A stretch of 64,000 nt of DNA from Bradyrhizobium cenepequi (GTDB lineage: Bacteria; Pseudomonadota; Alphaproteobacteria; Rhizobiales; Xanthobacteraceae): contig NZ_JAGKJI010000007.1 in assembly GCF_020329485.1 (NCBI RefSeq), positions 124,001-188,000 on the forward strand. The letters are read 5' to 3'. Positions 33,873 through 43,671 of the stretch are shown here, piece by piece (positions within the stretch are counted from its first letter, which is position 1; the number at the start of each line of letters is the position of its first letter). The notes beneath the pieces are model-generated. The model ran no database searches, was not told where the DNA came from, and was given only the letters and a program-made list of their open reading frames with translations. Both the position numbers and the translations under genes were made by a program.

Positions 33873-35972
33873 TCACTGCACCCGGATCACCACCGTATCG
33901 GCGGCTCCGGTGGCGTCGATCACGGTCAGCCGCGCAAAGCCCGGGCCCGGCGGATCGATCAGGCGCTGGCGGCGGCTATCGAGATCGCCGACCGCGACCC
34001 CGTTGACCAGCATGGTCAGTGGCAGCACGCCGCCGGCGACCTTGACCGGCATCGGCGTGACCTGGCCGCCGGCTGCGCGATCGACATCGATGCGCGAGCC
34101 GTTGATCGGGAACTGAATGTGCGGTGCCTGATCGCTGCTTGTGCGTACGAGTTCCCCCACGGGACGGAAACGGCGGAGCGGCAGCGGCAGTTTTGCGTTG
34201 CTTGCGACCAGTGTTCCCTTCGGCGCCTTCGGCAGTGCTGCCGGAATCCTGCCGGTGCGCGCGAAGGCGTCGAACAGGATCGGCGCCGCCGCGCTGCGTC
34301 CGATCAGCCCGGGCACCGGCGCGCCATCGGGACGGCCGACCCAGACGGCGATGGTGATGCGGCCATCGAAGCCGACCGACCAGGCGTCGCGGTAGCCATA
34401 GCTGGTGCCGGTCTTGAAGGCGATCCGGTTGTGCACGCCGTTCTCCGGCGGCGGCGTGCCGATCAGGACATTGCCGACCTGCCAGGCCGCAACCTGGTCC
34501 ATCAGCCGCATCGGCTCGCGCTCGTCCTGATCGAGCATGATCTCGCGTAATGGCTTGGTGGTGCCGAGCCGGGGGAAGCCGGCATAGAGCTGCGCCAGAT
34601 CCTGCAAGGCGATGCCGACGCCCCCGAGCCCCATCGCGAGGCCCGGCGTCTCGTCCTTCGGCAGCACCAGGCTGGTGCCCGCCTGCTTCAGGCGGGACGA
34701 CAATCGGCTGGCGCCGACGCGGTCGAGCAGCGCGATCGTGGGCACGTTGAGCGACAGTTGCAGCGCCTTGCTCACCGGCACGGTGCCCTGAAAGGTCATG
34801 TCGAAATTCTCCGGCGCGTAGGCGCCGAAGCGGATCGGACGGTCGTCGATCAGGCTCTCGGGATGCACAAAGCCGTCCTCGAAGGCGAGGCCATAGATGA
34901 ACGGCTTCAGCGTCGAGCCGGGCGAGCGCACCGCGCGCGTCATATCGACCTGCCCTGCCCGGCGCTCGTCGAAATAATCCGGCGAGCCGACCCGGGCGAG
35001 GATGTCGCCGCTTTCGTTGTCGACCGCGATGATCGCGACCGAGATGTTCGGCCCTTGCGCAATGGCGCGATCGCGGGCGAGCGATTCCAGATTCTTCTGC
35101 AGCGTAGTATCGAGCGTCAGCCTGATGAGGCGCGCATCCTTCATCGTCGACAGCGCCTGGTCGGCCGAATGCGGCGCGAGGATCGGCATCGGCTTGCGGA
35201 ACTTCGGCACCGGCTCCGACTTGGCCTGCGCGGCGTCCTCCGCCGACAGCACGCCCTCCTCCACCATGCGATCCAGCACGCGGTCGCGGCCCTCGCGCGC
35301 AGCTTCCGGATGGCGATCGAGCCGCCGCCGTTCCGGCGATTGCGGCAGCGCGACCAGCAGCGCCGCCTCCGCCAATGTCAGCCGCTTCGGCTCCTTGCCG
35401 AAATAGGCGATCGACGCGGCGCGTACACCTTCGAGATTGCCACCGTACGGCGCCAACGCGAGATAGAGGTTAAGGATCTCGTCCTTGTCGAGCTGCTGCT
35501 CAATCTCCACTGCGCGCACGATCTGGCGCAGCTTTGCGTAGAGCGAGCGCTCGCGCCGCGGCTCCATCAGCCGCGCGAGCTGCATCGTGATGGTCGAGCC
35601 GCCGGAGACGATATGACGGGAGGTGACGAGTTGCAGCGTGGCGCGCGACAGCGCCAGCGGATCGACGCCGGGATGGGAATAGAAGCGCTGGTCTTCATAG
35701 GCAAGCAGCAGCTTCAGATAGGTCGGATCGACAGCGGTCTTGGCATCGACCGGCAGGCGCCAGCGGCCGTCGGCCATCGCATAGGCGCGCAGCAGTTTTC
35801 CATTGCGATCGACGATCGCGGTGGAGACCTTTCGCGCGTCTGCAAGTGGCAAGGGGCCGAGGGAAATGGCCCAAGCGGTGAACGCACCCGTCACGATCAC
35901 GCCGGCGGCGGTCGCCATCACGACCGCCTTCCTGATCCACCGCCCGCGCGGCTTGTGCGCCATCTCGCTCAT
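33873..35972 (-). CDS. pbpC: penicillin-binding protein 1C
   Basis: A bifunctional peptidoglycan synthase of 699 residues. After a membrane anchor (about 14-37) comes the GT51 domain with E93 in AYEDQRFYSHPGVD and GGSTITMQLAR. The transpeptidase domain has SPGSTLKPF (S353, K356), SLN at 407-409 and KTGTSYG at 520. A C-terminal BiPBP_C domain from about 610 completes the PBP1C architecture. The start ATG overlaps the stop of the alpha-2-macroglobulin gene by 4 bp (35969-35972). The tight pairing of PBP1C with a bacterial alpha-2-macroglobulin is well known and is thought to link wall repair with protease trapping in the periplasm. Confidence 0.94.
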   Translation of the reverse strand: MSEMAHKPRGRWIRKAVVMATAAGVIVTGAFTAWAISLGPLPLADARKVSTAIVDRNGKLLRAYAMADGRWRLPVDAKTAVDPTYLKLLLAYEDQRFYSHPGVDPLALSRATLQLVTSRHIVSGGSTITMQLARLMEPRRERSLYAKLRQIVRAVEIEQQLDKDEILNLYLALAPYGGNLEGVRAASIAYFGKEPKRLTLAEAALLVALPQSPERRRLDRHPEAAREGRDRVLDRMVEEGVLSAEDAAQAKSEPVPKFRKPMPILAPHSADQALSTMKDARLIRLTLDTTLQKNLESLARDRAIAQGPNISVAIIAVDNESGDILARVGSPDYFDERRAGQVDMTRAVRSPGSTLKPFIYGLAFEDGFVHPESLIDDRPIRFGAYAPENFDMTFQGTVPVSKALQLSLNVPTIALLDRVGASRLSSRLKQAGTSLVLPKDETPGLAMGLGGVGIALQDLAQLYAGFPRLGTTKPLREIMLDQDEREPMRLMDQVAAWQVGNVLIGTPPPENGVHNRIAFKTGTSYGYRDAWSVGFDGRITIAVWVGRPDGAPVPGLIGRSAAAPILFDAFARTGRIPAALPKAPKGTLVASNAKLPLPLRRFRPVGELVRTSSDQAPHIQFPINGSRIDVDRAAGGQVTPMPVKVAGGVLPLTMLVNGVAVGDLDSRRQRLIDPPGPGFARLTVIDATGAADTVVIRVQ

Positions 35973-38900
35973 TTCGCCGCGCGTACCTCCACGGTGCCGG
36001 TGCCGGTGCGACCATAGCGCGAGGGGTTGTACATGTCCTCGACATAGGCCTGCGGCAGCACGTATTTGCCGGGCGAGACCGCGCGTACGACGTAGGCCAC
36101 CGTGAACACCGACTTGGCGTCGCTGGCGCGGTCGATCGCCGCGGTGAAGCGGTCGTCGCGGAACTCGGTATGCTCGGGCTCCTCACCGTCCTCGATCCAG
36201 TCGAGCGTGCCGGAATCGCCGGAGGACACCAGGTGCGGGTTGTCGATCTCGAGCCCGGCCGGCAGATAATCGGACACGATGATGTGTCCATATTCCGGCT
36301 TGGCCTCGGTGATCTTCAGCACCACGGCAAAACGGTCGTTCTGCTTCGCCTTGCCGATCTCGGCCGGCTTGCCGTCCAGCGTGAAGTAATTACGCTCGAT
36401 GTTGAAGCCGTTGGAAGCGGCCGGCTCCGGCGTCACCGGCGAACCCGACACCGAGACCACGACCTGAACCGGCGCCTCGCCAGTGTTGGTGATCTTGATC
36501 GGCTTGCCGGCCATCGTTTCGGCCTTGTAGCTGCGGAAGACGGCGGTCTTGACCGGCTGGCCGTCGATGTCGAGGCTCAGCGTTTCCTTGGCGAGGGCGC
36601 GGGCGGCCAGTACCAGCCAGGCGTTTTCCTGGGTCGAGGAGTAAGGTGTCAGCCCCCGCGCCGCTTCGACGCGCGCGACGGCGCCGATCATGGTCGCGCG
36701 CGGCGCATTGCCTTCGCCGGCGAGCGAGACCAGCGCTGCAGCATCGCGCAGCGCCGAGCCGTAATCGGTGCGGCCGAACTCGAGCACTGGCTTTGGATTG
36801 AGGGAGTCGAGCGCGGCGGTATACACCCGCTCCGCCCTGGCCCTGTCACCGACCAGCGCTAGTGCGGCTGCGAGCTGCGATTTCGCGATCGGGGTCGCGA
36901 GGTTGTTCAGCTTGGTGTCCGCGAGGTAGCGCAGATCGCCAATTGGCGCGACGCCACTGCGGGCGAGCACATAGAGGCCGTAGGCGAGATCGCGGCCGCC
37001 GTCCTTCTCCGGCTCGTTGGCGTTCACCACGGAATTACGGATGCGGTCGAGCGCGTTCTTGAACAGCACATCCGGCACCACAAAGCCCTTCTCGCGGGCG
37101 CGGGTCAGGAAGTCGGTCACATACGCATCGAGCCAGGCGTCGTCGCCACCGGCCGACCACAGGCCGAACGAGCCGTTCGAGCCTTGGCGGGCAAGCAGCC
37201 GCTCCATCGCGTCCTTGATGCGCTGATCGACCGCGGTGTCCATCGCCAGATGCGCGCCGGCGGCGAGATCGTTGACATAGAGCAGCGGCATCGCGCGGCT
37301 CGTGATCTGCTCCGAGCAGCCGTACGGATAACGGTCGAGCGCCTTGAGGATGGTGGCGGCGTCGAGCGCAGTGGACAGGCTCGCCGACAGCGACACGCTG
37401 CCGGTGCCCTGGACGAGATCGCTGAACATGTCCGACGCGAGGGTCAGGCTTTCGCCCTTTGCCAGCGTGCGAACCGAGCGGCGCGCCAGCACCTGCGTTG
37501 CCGCCTTAACGTCCAGCGCATAGTGCCGCGCCAGCGTCAGGCCGTTCGGGCCTGTGATGTCAACATCGAGATTGGCGGCGCCGGCGCCGCCGGCATCCAG
37601 CGCCAGCGACAACGAGGTGCGCTGCTTGGCGGCGAGCCTCACCGTGGTGGCCGGATTGCCCGAGAGCTTCACCGGACCGGACGCCTTGACGTTGATGATA
37701 TAGTCGCCCGCCGCGCCCTCGACATTGTCGATATCCATGCTCATGGTCCCGCGGTCGCCATTGAGCAGGAAGCGCGGCAACGTCGCCGTCAGCACCACGG
37801 GATCGCGCACGGTGACGTCTGTCGTGGCGCGGCCAAGCTTGGTGGCGCTCCAGGCCACCGCCATTACCCGTGCGGTGCCGGCGAATTCCGGAATGTCGAA
37901 GCTGATCTCGGCGGTGCCATCGACGCCGACAGTGACGATGCCGGAATAGAGCGCGAGCGGCTTCTGCGTGGGCGGCGAGCCCTGCAATTCGGCGCCGCCG
38001 GAATCGCCGCCGGTCCTAATCTGGCCGCGCGTGCCCTGCATGCCGTCGATGAGCTGGCCGTAGAGGTCGCGGATCTCGGCAGTGAGGCGACGCTGGCCGA
38101 GATAGTAATCGTCGGGTGCCGGCGGCTTGTAATTAGTGAGGTTGAGGATGCCGACATCGACGGCGGCGACCACGACCTTGGCGTCTTCGCCGGGATTGAG
38201 CCCGTCAAGCTCGACCGGGATCTTCAGCGCCGAGCCCGGCCGCACCAGCGGCGGCGGCCTGAGCGTCACCGCGAGCGTGCGGGCCTTCTTGTCGATACCG
38301 AACCATTTCAGCCCGATCGCACGGCCCGGCATGCGCTGCCCGGCCGTATCGAGCGGACGGCGCAAGGTCGTCATCACATAGGCGCCAGTGCCCCAGTCCT
38401 TGCCGACCGTGAGCCTGACCTGCTGGGTGCCTTCCTTGACGTCGATGCTCTGCGTCGTCAGCACGCGATCGCCGAGCACATTCACGGTCAGCCTGCCGGC
38501 GGAGCGGACGTTGACGGAAACCACCATGGTGTCGCCGGACTGGTATTCCGGCTTGTCGATCGAGGTCTCCAAGAGATCAGGCGTATCGGCGCTGCCGTCG
38601 GAGTACCAGCCGACGTCGAACTGCACCGAGGTCAGCGGGCCATCGGCATCGTTCGACTTGACGTCGAGGCGGTAGCGGCCCGGCTGCGGCGCGAATGAGA
38701 GCCGCGACGGCTTGTCGGCGGCGAGATGGACATCGCCATCGGCGACACGGCTGGTCGACTTGACCGGCTCATAGTCCCAGGATGAGCCTTGGCGATACCA
38801 TTGATAACGCGACTCGATCTTCAGGAGCTCGTAGCGCAGGCCGTCGCGGGCGAGCTGCTTGCCGTCGGGATCGACGTACACGACGTCGAACTCGGCCTTG

Positions 38901-41176
38901 TCGCCTTCCGCCACGCTCTTGTCGCCGAATAGCGGCTTGATGCCGATCAGCGAGCTCGCCGGCGCTACCGGCAGCACGATCTTGCGCTCGACGGACCGGC
39001 CGCCGGTCTCGGCCATGCGGACGAAGATCTGCGCTTCCTGCGGGCGGGTCGAGGTCGGTGTCTTCTCCAGCATGACCGGGAAGATGGCCGTACCCTTGGC
39101 ATCAGACTCCGGCAGGTTCTCGATCGGCGTGCGCTCGTTGCTGGCGCTCTCCTCATCGGCGATGCCGAACTGGTAGCCGGGGTAGCCGGGACGCCCCGAG
39201 GCGGCTGGCGTCACCAGCATGTCGCCCTCGAGCTGCAGCCCGGAAGCCGGTGCGCCATAGAGGAAATGACCGTCGACCTTAAGTTCCACTGGAACTTCAG
39301 CTTTGATGACCTTGTCCTTGGCCGTCAGATCGAATTCGATCCGCTCGGGGATGTAGTCTTCGACCATGAAGGTGGTCTCGCCGACCGAAGAGCCCTTCGG
39401 ATCTGTGAACGCCCGTACCCGCCAGGTTCCGGTCGGCACCGCCGAATTGAGCGCGACGGCCATGGTGCGGCCGCCGGCGCCCTGGTCGGGCAGCACGGCG
39501 CGGCGGAATTCGACGCCGTCGGGGCGCTCGATCACGAGGGTGAGCGGGCCGCCGGTCATGGCGTTGCCCTGCCCGTCCCGCAACAGCGCGGTGAGATAGA
39601 CGGTCTCGTTGGAGCGGTAGACGCCGCGCTCGGCATAAACGAAAGCATCGGCGCCCGCGGGCACCGCCCGTCCCGCGACGCCGCGGTCGGTCAGGTCGAA
39701 GCCGTTGCTCTTCAGGCTCAGGAAGGCATAGTCCGCCTTCTCGCTCGTAACCGTGAGCAGCGCCGGCGACAGACCGCCCTCGCCGCGCGCGAGCCCGGCC
39801 TCGAACAGCACATGGCCGGTGTCGTCGGTCTTGCGGGTGGCCAGGATCTCATTGTTGCGGGCGACCAGCTTGACTTCGGCCTTGGCGACCGGCTCCGTCG
39901 AGGCCAGCGAATTGACGAAGACGTGGATGCCGTCATTGCCGGAGAACGCGGATAGCCCCATGTCCGAGACGATGAACCATTGCGTCGCCAGCGTGCCGTC
40001 ATCGTCGCTGCTCGGCCCCTTCGCGGCGGCGGTCATGACATAGACGCCGGGCTGCAGATCGCCCAGCGCCTGGTCGACCGGGAACGCGGTGACGACGTCC
40101 TGATTCAGGGTAGCAGCGGTCGCAAGCTCGCCGGACCACACTTTCACGCCGCGCTGGTCGCCGAGATCGGAGAGCTGGTAGCTGCTCAGTGCGCGTTGGA
40201 AGTCGCTATCGATGACGGTGTTGATCAGGTTGCGGTCGCCGATCCGGAACACGTCGATGGTGACGGCCGGCGTGTTGACGCTGACCACGGGGATGCCGCG
40301 CTGGCCGGTACGCGGCAGCACATAGGCGCGGCCGGTGAAGCGCACGAACGGCTTGCGGTCGCGCACATAGATGTTGAACTCGGCCGACTTCGGCAGCACT
40401 TCCTTCACGGTCGACGGCAGGCCGGCGCGCAGATTGATGTTGTAGCGCTCGCCGTGCTTCAACCCGTCGACGCAGAGTTGTTTGCCCTCGGTGGTGAGCG
40501 CCGGCTTGTCGGTGCCGGCAAGCGCTATGAAGGGCGCGAAATCGACACGCTTGGCCAATTCCTCTGAGAACTGGAAGCAGGCCCGCGGCGTGGCGCCATC
40601 AGAATCCACGCTGTAGTCGAGCAGCCGGAAGCCATGCTCGTCGCGCATCTTCTCATACTGGCCACGGACGTCGGCAACCTCGCGCATGTCGAGCGACATC
40701 CGGAGCGCATCGAGCGCCGGCCGCCACAATTTGCGATCCGACAGCGCCCGGCCGAGCACGGCCAGCGCATCGGCCTCCTCCGCCTGGTTGCCGGCGCGTT
40801 GATAGGCGATATAGGCGGCGGTCGAGGCACGCTCGAGCAGGAAGGTCTGCTCGGTCGAGCTCGACGTGCGGATCTGGAAGATGGTGCGGGCAAGCCGCAG
40901 CCAGTTGCCGCTATCCTCCGGCGCGGTGGCGGCAATCTGGCCAAGGATCTGCAAGCCGGTGCGGAAGTCGGCGCGGCGGAAGGCGACATCCGCATCGGTC
41001 TTCAGCGTCGCCATGCTCTTGGCGACCGGCCCCGCCTCGGTCCTGATCTGCGCCTCCAGCTTGATCGCGGAATCGGCGAGGTCGTCGCGCTTGAACGCCT
41101 TGTCAGCCGCCTGCGCTGCCGTAAGACCAAGCGCCAGCGCTGCGCAAAAAGCTGCGGCACGAACCAAACCAATCAT
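35969..41176 (-). CDS. bacterial alpha-2-macroglobulin (thioester protease trap)
   Basis: A very large periplasmic protein of 1735 residues. It has a signal peptide (MIGLVRAAAFCAALALGLTAAQA), an N-terminal apple/MG1-like region, many macroglobulin-like domains, and a thioester domain with the intact motif CSEQ at C1287-Q1290 (YPYGCSEQITSRAMP). A C-terminal recognition domain ends at VEVRAAK. The thioester makes covalent trapping of proteases possible. The signal lacks a lipobox, so it is probably soluble or anchored otherwise, unlike E. coli YfhM, which is a lipoprotein. The start is ATG 41176 with GGGAG 7 nt upstream; the longer open frame to 41365 lacks a signal peptide. It is co-transcribed with pbpC. 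Confidence 0.93.
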   Translation of the reverse strand: MIGLVRAAAFCAALALGLTAAQAADKAFKRDDLADSAIKLEAQIRTEAGPVAKSMATLKTDADVAFRRADFRTGLQILGQIAATAPEDSGNWLRLARTIFQIRTSSSTEQTFLLERASTAAYIAYQRAGNQAEEADALAVLGRALSDRKLWRPALDALRMSLDMREVADVRGQYEKMRDEHGFRLLDYSVDSDGATPRACFQFSEELAKRVDFAPFIALAGTDKPALTTEGKQLCVDGLKHGERYNINLRAGLPSTVKEVLPKSAEFNIYVRDRKPFVRFTGRAYVLPRTGQRGIPVVSVNTPAVTIDVFRIGDRNLINTVIDSDFQRALSSYQLSDLGDQRGVKVWSGELATAATLNQDVVTAFPVDQALGDLQPGVYVMTAAAKGPSSDDDGTLATQWFIVSDMGLSAFSGNDGIHVFVNSLASTEPVAKAEVKLVARNNEILATRKTDDTGHVLFEAGLARGEGGLSPALLTVTSEKADYAFLSLKSNGFDLTDRGVAGRAVPAGADAFVYAERGVYRSNETVYLTALLRDGQGNAMTGGPLTLVIERPDGVEFRRAVLPDQGAGGRTMAVALNSAVPTGTWRVRAFTDPKGSSVGETTFMVEDYIPERIEFDLTAKDKVIKAEVPVELKVDGHFLYGAPASGLQLEGDMLVTPAASGRPGYPGYQFGIADEESASNERTPIENLPESDAKGTAIFPVMLEKTPTSTRPQEAQIFVRMAETGGRSVERKIVLPVAPASSLIGIKPLFGDKSVAEGDKAEFDVVYVDPDGKQLARDGLRYELLKIESRYQWYRQGSSWDYEPVKSTSRVADGDVHLAADKPSRLSFAPQPGRYRLDVKSNDADGPLTSVQFDVGWYSDGSADTPDLLETSIDKPEYQSGDTMVVSVNVRSAGRLTVNVLGDRVLTTQSIDVKEGTQQVRLTVGKDWGTGAYVMTTLRRPLDTAGQRMPGRAIGLKWFGIDKKARTLAVTLRPPPLVRPGSALKIPVELDGLNPGEDAKVVVAAVDVGILNLTNYKPPAPDDYYLGQRRLTAEIRDLYGQLIDGMQGTRGQIRTGGDSGGAELQGSPPTQKPLALYSGIVTVGVDGTAEISFDIPEFAGTARVMAVAWSATKLGRATTDVTVRDPVVLTATLPRFLLNGDRGTMSMDIDNVEGAAGDYIINVKASGPVKLSGNPATTVRLAAKQRTSLSLALDAGGAGAANLDVDITGPNGLTLARHYALDVKAATQVLARRSVRTLAKGESLTLASDMFSDLVQGTGSVSLSASLSTALDAATILKALDRYPYGCSEQITSRAMPLLYVNDLAAGAHLAMDTAVDQRIKDAMERLLARQGSNGSFGLWSAGGDDAWLDAYVTDFLTRAREKGFVVPDVLFKNALDRIRNSVVNANEPEKDGGRDLAYGLYVLARSGVAPIGDLRYLADTKLNNLATPIAKSQLAAALALVGDRARAERVYTAALDSLNPKPVLEFGRTDYGSALRDAAALVSLAGEGNAPRATMIGAVARVEAARGLTPYSSTQENAWLVLAARALAKETLSLDIDGQPVKTAVFRSYKAETMAGKPIKITNTGEAPVQVVVSVSGSPVTPEPAASNGFNIERNYFTLDGKPAEIGKAKQNDRFAVVLKITEAKPEYGHIIVSDYLPAGLEIDNPHLVSSGDSGTLDWIEDGEEPEHTEFRDDRFTAAIDRASDAKSVFTVAYVVRAVSPGKYVLPQAYVEDMYNPSRYGRTGTGTVEVRAAK

Positions 41177-41460
41177 GACGGATCTCCCGGGGCGGCGAAC
41201 GAACGCCGCGTGACCAATAAAAGGGCGCGAAAAGGTGACAGACTGATGGCGCGGAAACAACGTAGCGAAGCGTCGCAAACAGGCATTACCAGACAGTCCT
41301 ATGTCCGGCGCGCGGCGCAAGCCGGCGCGACAGGCAGTAAGCGCGGACCGCAAGACGCCGTCCACCGCCCGCTTTTGTCGCCCGATTGCCGAAAAGGGTT
41401 CGCGGTCTGCCTAGCGAAAGAATGAATATTTCGGATCGGCGACGAGCGAGCGCCCCCGTT

Positions 41461-42126
41461 TCAGTGCCGAACGAAGCGGAACTGCTGGGTACCGTGCTCG
41501 CGCGGATCCGGGCCGCGCTCGGCCAGGCGATAGCCCTGGTGTACCGTGAGAAATGACTCCGCCGGAATCCAGTTCCTTGCGTATTTGACGAGCTTGTCCT
41601 TCGATGTCGGCAGCGATCCCGGACCGTTGTCGCTAAGGAACGACGTCTGCACCTCTGCTTTGGCTTTGGCGTCGGCGTCGCTGATCGGCACGCGATGCCA
41701 TGCCATCGCGGCCGGCCGCGTGGCGCACAAAGTCCGGATGGTCTCAATTGCATCCGGGACGTATTGGATGGCGCCGTTGGAGTGCATCAGTTCGACCTCT
41801 CCGAGCCAGTCAGCGGCTTCGTGGATATCGCTGAAGAACATCAGCCGATTGGTCGCGAGCTGACGGGCGCGGCGCGCCATCGCCGGCGTTTCCACCACGG
41901 CCCAGCGGATATCGGGCGACTGCTTTCGCGCAAGCTTGTAGTGCAGGCCGGCGCCGCCTCCGAAATCGAGCACTGAATTGACCCCGACCACGAGCGGCCA
42001 GTCGCCGTCGGGATCATAGGCGATGGTCTTGCGGAAGATCGTCTCGACCAACTCCTGGTTCTCATAGCCCTCGATGACTTCGCGGGGCGGAAACAGCTTG
42101 CGTCTCAATTTCTGCAACAGAGTCAT
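41461..42126 (-). CDS. putative methyltransferase, TIGR04325 (LIC12133) family
   Basis: A 221-residue SAM-dependent methyltransferase-like protein. The nucleotide-binding loop is VLDFGGGAGLHYKLA near residue 54, and the acidic post-beta2 residue is in WAVVETPAMARRA. The family signature around FFSDIHEAADWLGEVELMHSNGAIQYVPD is clear. Relatives lie in surface polysaccharide clusters, but here there is no such cluster apart from the lipid A operon some 8 kb away. The start is ATG 42126 (MTLLQKLRRKLFPPREV). Upstream and downstream neighbours are spaced by several hundred bases, so it is probably monocistronic. Confidence 0.8.
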   Translation of the reverse strand: MTLLQKLRRKLFPPREVIEGYENQELVETIFRKTIAYDPDGDWPLVVGVNSVLDFGGGAGLHYKLARKQSPDIRWAVVETPAMARRARQLATNRLMFFSDIHEAADWLGEVELMHSNGAIQYVPDAIETIRTLCATRPAAMAWHRVPISDADAKAKAEVQTSFLSDNGPGSLPTSKDKLVKYARNWIPAESFLTVHQGYRLAERGPDPREHGTQQFRFVRH

Positions 42127-42602
42127 CGTCGCCCCCGGCCCAAGCTCTCTTCGGCAGTGCAGCCTCCTTACCGTCAGAAACATTTGGAAACAATTCGGCC
42201 ATGTGTGAATTGCGGTCACGTTCCGTTGCCTGCGTCGCCGACACCAAAGAAAGGGCGTTTGCGAGCCCTTGCGGCGGGCGCCACGCCGCTAACCGATGCA
42301 GCCAGTCGGGCCGCACCGCACGCAGACGTCACAATGATACCGAGAGTTGGGCAGCGAGGCCCTGGTCTCAACGTCGGGGCGCTTCCGGCACGGATCGGGA
42401 GAGAACGTCGAATGGCCCGCCGCCTCGTCAGAGCGTGGCTTTATGACCGCTTCATCGTGACAATGCAGGTCGAAAAGCTTGGGCCGAAACTGATCGCCGC
42501 GACCGAACCAACATGTTTCTCGTCCGCGAGCCCGTCTTGCCGCATCAGGTGCCAGTTGGCCGATCTCGCACTTCGAGCATTTCTAGCGACCGCTTTGGCC
42601 GC
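42127..42602. other. intergenic region between the methyltransferase gene and tRNA-Arg
   Basis: About 475 bp. A plus-strand frame from 42412 (MARRLVRAWLYDRF) runs through the antisense of the tRNA and shows no family sequence, so it is not called. A hairpin-like GGGCGTTTGCGAGCCC occurs near 42257. I see nothing else definable. Confidence 0.4.
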
Positions 42603-42679
42603 TGGCGATCCCGGCAGGATTCGAACCTGCAACCCGCGGAGTAGAAATCCGCTACTCTATCCAGTTGAGCTACGGGACC
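42603..42679 (-). tRNA. tRNA-Arg (anticodon TCT), CCA encoded
   Basis: Read on the minus strand from 42679, the acceptor stem GGTCCCG pairs with CGGGATC. A D-arm (GCTCAACTGGATAGAGT) follows, then the anticodon stem GCGGA/TCCGC with loop TTTCTAC, giving anticodon TCT (reads AGA). The T-arm GCAGGTTCGAATCCTGC and a genomic CCA at 42605-42603 complete it. All stems are intact. No integrase or attachment-site repeat was noticed beside it. Confidence 0.96.
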
Positions 42680-43162
42680 TTCTTGGCGCGGCATCAGCCG
42701 TCGAGCCTTTCAATAGTATAATCATAGGTCTGTCGCCAGCATCGCACAGTCCAAAATAACAGTAAAAACATAAGGCTGGGGATCCGGCCTCCCGAGCTCC
42801 GGGCTGCGACTGTCCAGGCAAACCGACAAGGCCAACCGAATCGCAACGTCGGCCGTATTTCCGGACAAAGGCAATTCGGTCCGCGAAAGCAACGCGTTCG
42901 CCAACCGGTTAGCAACCACCTTCCCGGCCCAAACCGAGGAACGAAGCGGCGGGACCTGAGTCGAATCATGGCCTCCGGTCGAACGCCCCCTACCCCCACC
43001 GGCCGGAGGAAAACCTCCAAGGTTGGCGGCCCCAGCACACCTGGGGCCGTTTGATGAGTCTCGGGCCAAGGCGGCCATCTCCAGGGCAAGGCTCGGCGGC
43101 GGGTCCGGCTCGCGCGACCGTTGGCGAGGCTCCCCCCAGGGTTAATTTTCGGTCGCCAGATT
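42680..43162. other. non-coding region after tRNA-Arg with attenuator-like hairpins
   Basis: No credible gene. At 43005-43018 GGAGG-AAAA-CCTCC forms a hairpin that competes with AACCT/AGGTT at 43012-43024. Directly after, GGCCCCAG and CTGGGGCC (43028-43048) form a strong stem followed by GTTTG. The arrangement looks like the 3' end of a small RNA or a leader, but no start can be assigned. Confidence 0.4.
43028..43048 (+). terminator. strong hairpin, terminator-like
   Basis: A perfect 8-bp GC-rich stem, GGCCCCAG/CTGGGGCC, with a 5-nt loop and a short GTTTG tail. It would end plus-strand transcripts from the region after the tRNA, upstream of the sigma-54-like promoter. Confidence 0.45.
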
Positions 43163-43178
43163 TGGCAAAGGTCTTGCT
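43163..43178 (+). promoter_or_regulatory. candidate sigma-54 (RpoN) promoter
   Basis: TGGCAAAGGTCTTGCT carries the -24 GG and -12 GC at the exact 10-nt separation of the sigma-54 consensus TGGCAC-N5-TTGCW, with TGGCA and TTGCT both matching. Transcription would start near 43189, about 56 nt before the ATG at 43245. A stem GCAGCCC/GGGCTGC follows at 43197-43215 in the presumed 5' leader. Confidence 0.6.
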
Positions 43179-43244
43179 AATTGCTGCTCCGACACCGCAG
43201 CCCCGTCAGGGCTGCACCGAGTTGGATCAAGCGGGAGCAATGCC

Positions 43245-43511
43245 ATGGGTGCCGCGTCTCAGATTGGGAATTCCAGCATCACTGCAATACGTGACGTCCT
43301 CGTCATCCAGACGATGCTCGAGGATCTGCAAAGATCTGTCCGGATCCTCGATTGCGACATCGCGACGGAGGAAGCCACCGGCGGGATCAACGACGCCGCA
43401 GATCCGCGGTATCCATTGCTTGCCAGGACCCTTTCGAGGCGCCGGGACAATCTCAAATCGACCATCCTGGCACTGACGGAACGGCTGGGCCAATTGACCT
43501 CGATCCGATAG
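43245..43511 (+). CDS. small protein of unknown function behind a sigma-54-type promoter
   Basis: An 88-residue, cysteine-poor, probably helical cytoplasmic protein (MGAASQIGNSSITAIRDVLVIQTMLEDLQRSVRILDCD as its first part; heptad-like leucines at the C-terminus, SRRRDNLKSTILALTERLGQL). I do not recognise the family. GGGAG ends 8 nt before ATG 43245, which is a good ribosome-binding site, and a sigma-54-like element lies 67-82 nt upstream. RpoN control in rhizobia usually means nitrogen, C4-dicarboxylate, flagellar or symbiotic regulation; no enhancer-binding protein gene is adjacent. Coding status is supported by the ribosome-binding site and promoter spacing only. Confidence 0.65.
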   Translation: MGAASQIGNSSITAIRDVLVIQTMLEDLQRSVRILDCDIATEEATGGINDAADPRYPLLARTLSRRRDNLKSTILALTERLGQLTSIR

Positions 43512-43671
43512 CTCCCCTGTTCCAGACCTGCCTGCAACCGGATGGAAGGCAGGATGGTACCGTTTGTGGGCGACCGAGACGACGGGCAGGTTTGCGCCCA
43601 GCGCCTTGCTGGCGCCACCAGCATGCCTTAAGGGCGCTGCCATATTCCCATCCACGCTTCACTGGAACTCG

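Noticed and set aside
42412..42759. Plus-strand open frame running across tRNA-Arg
   Set aside because: It overlaps a perfect tRNA on the other strand and has no recognisable domain.
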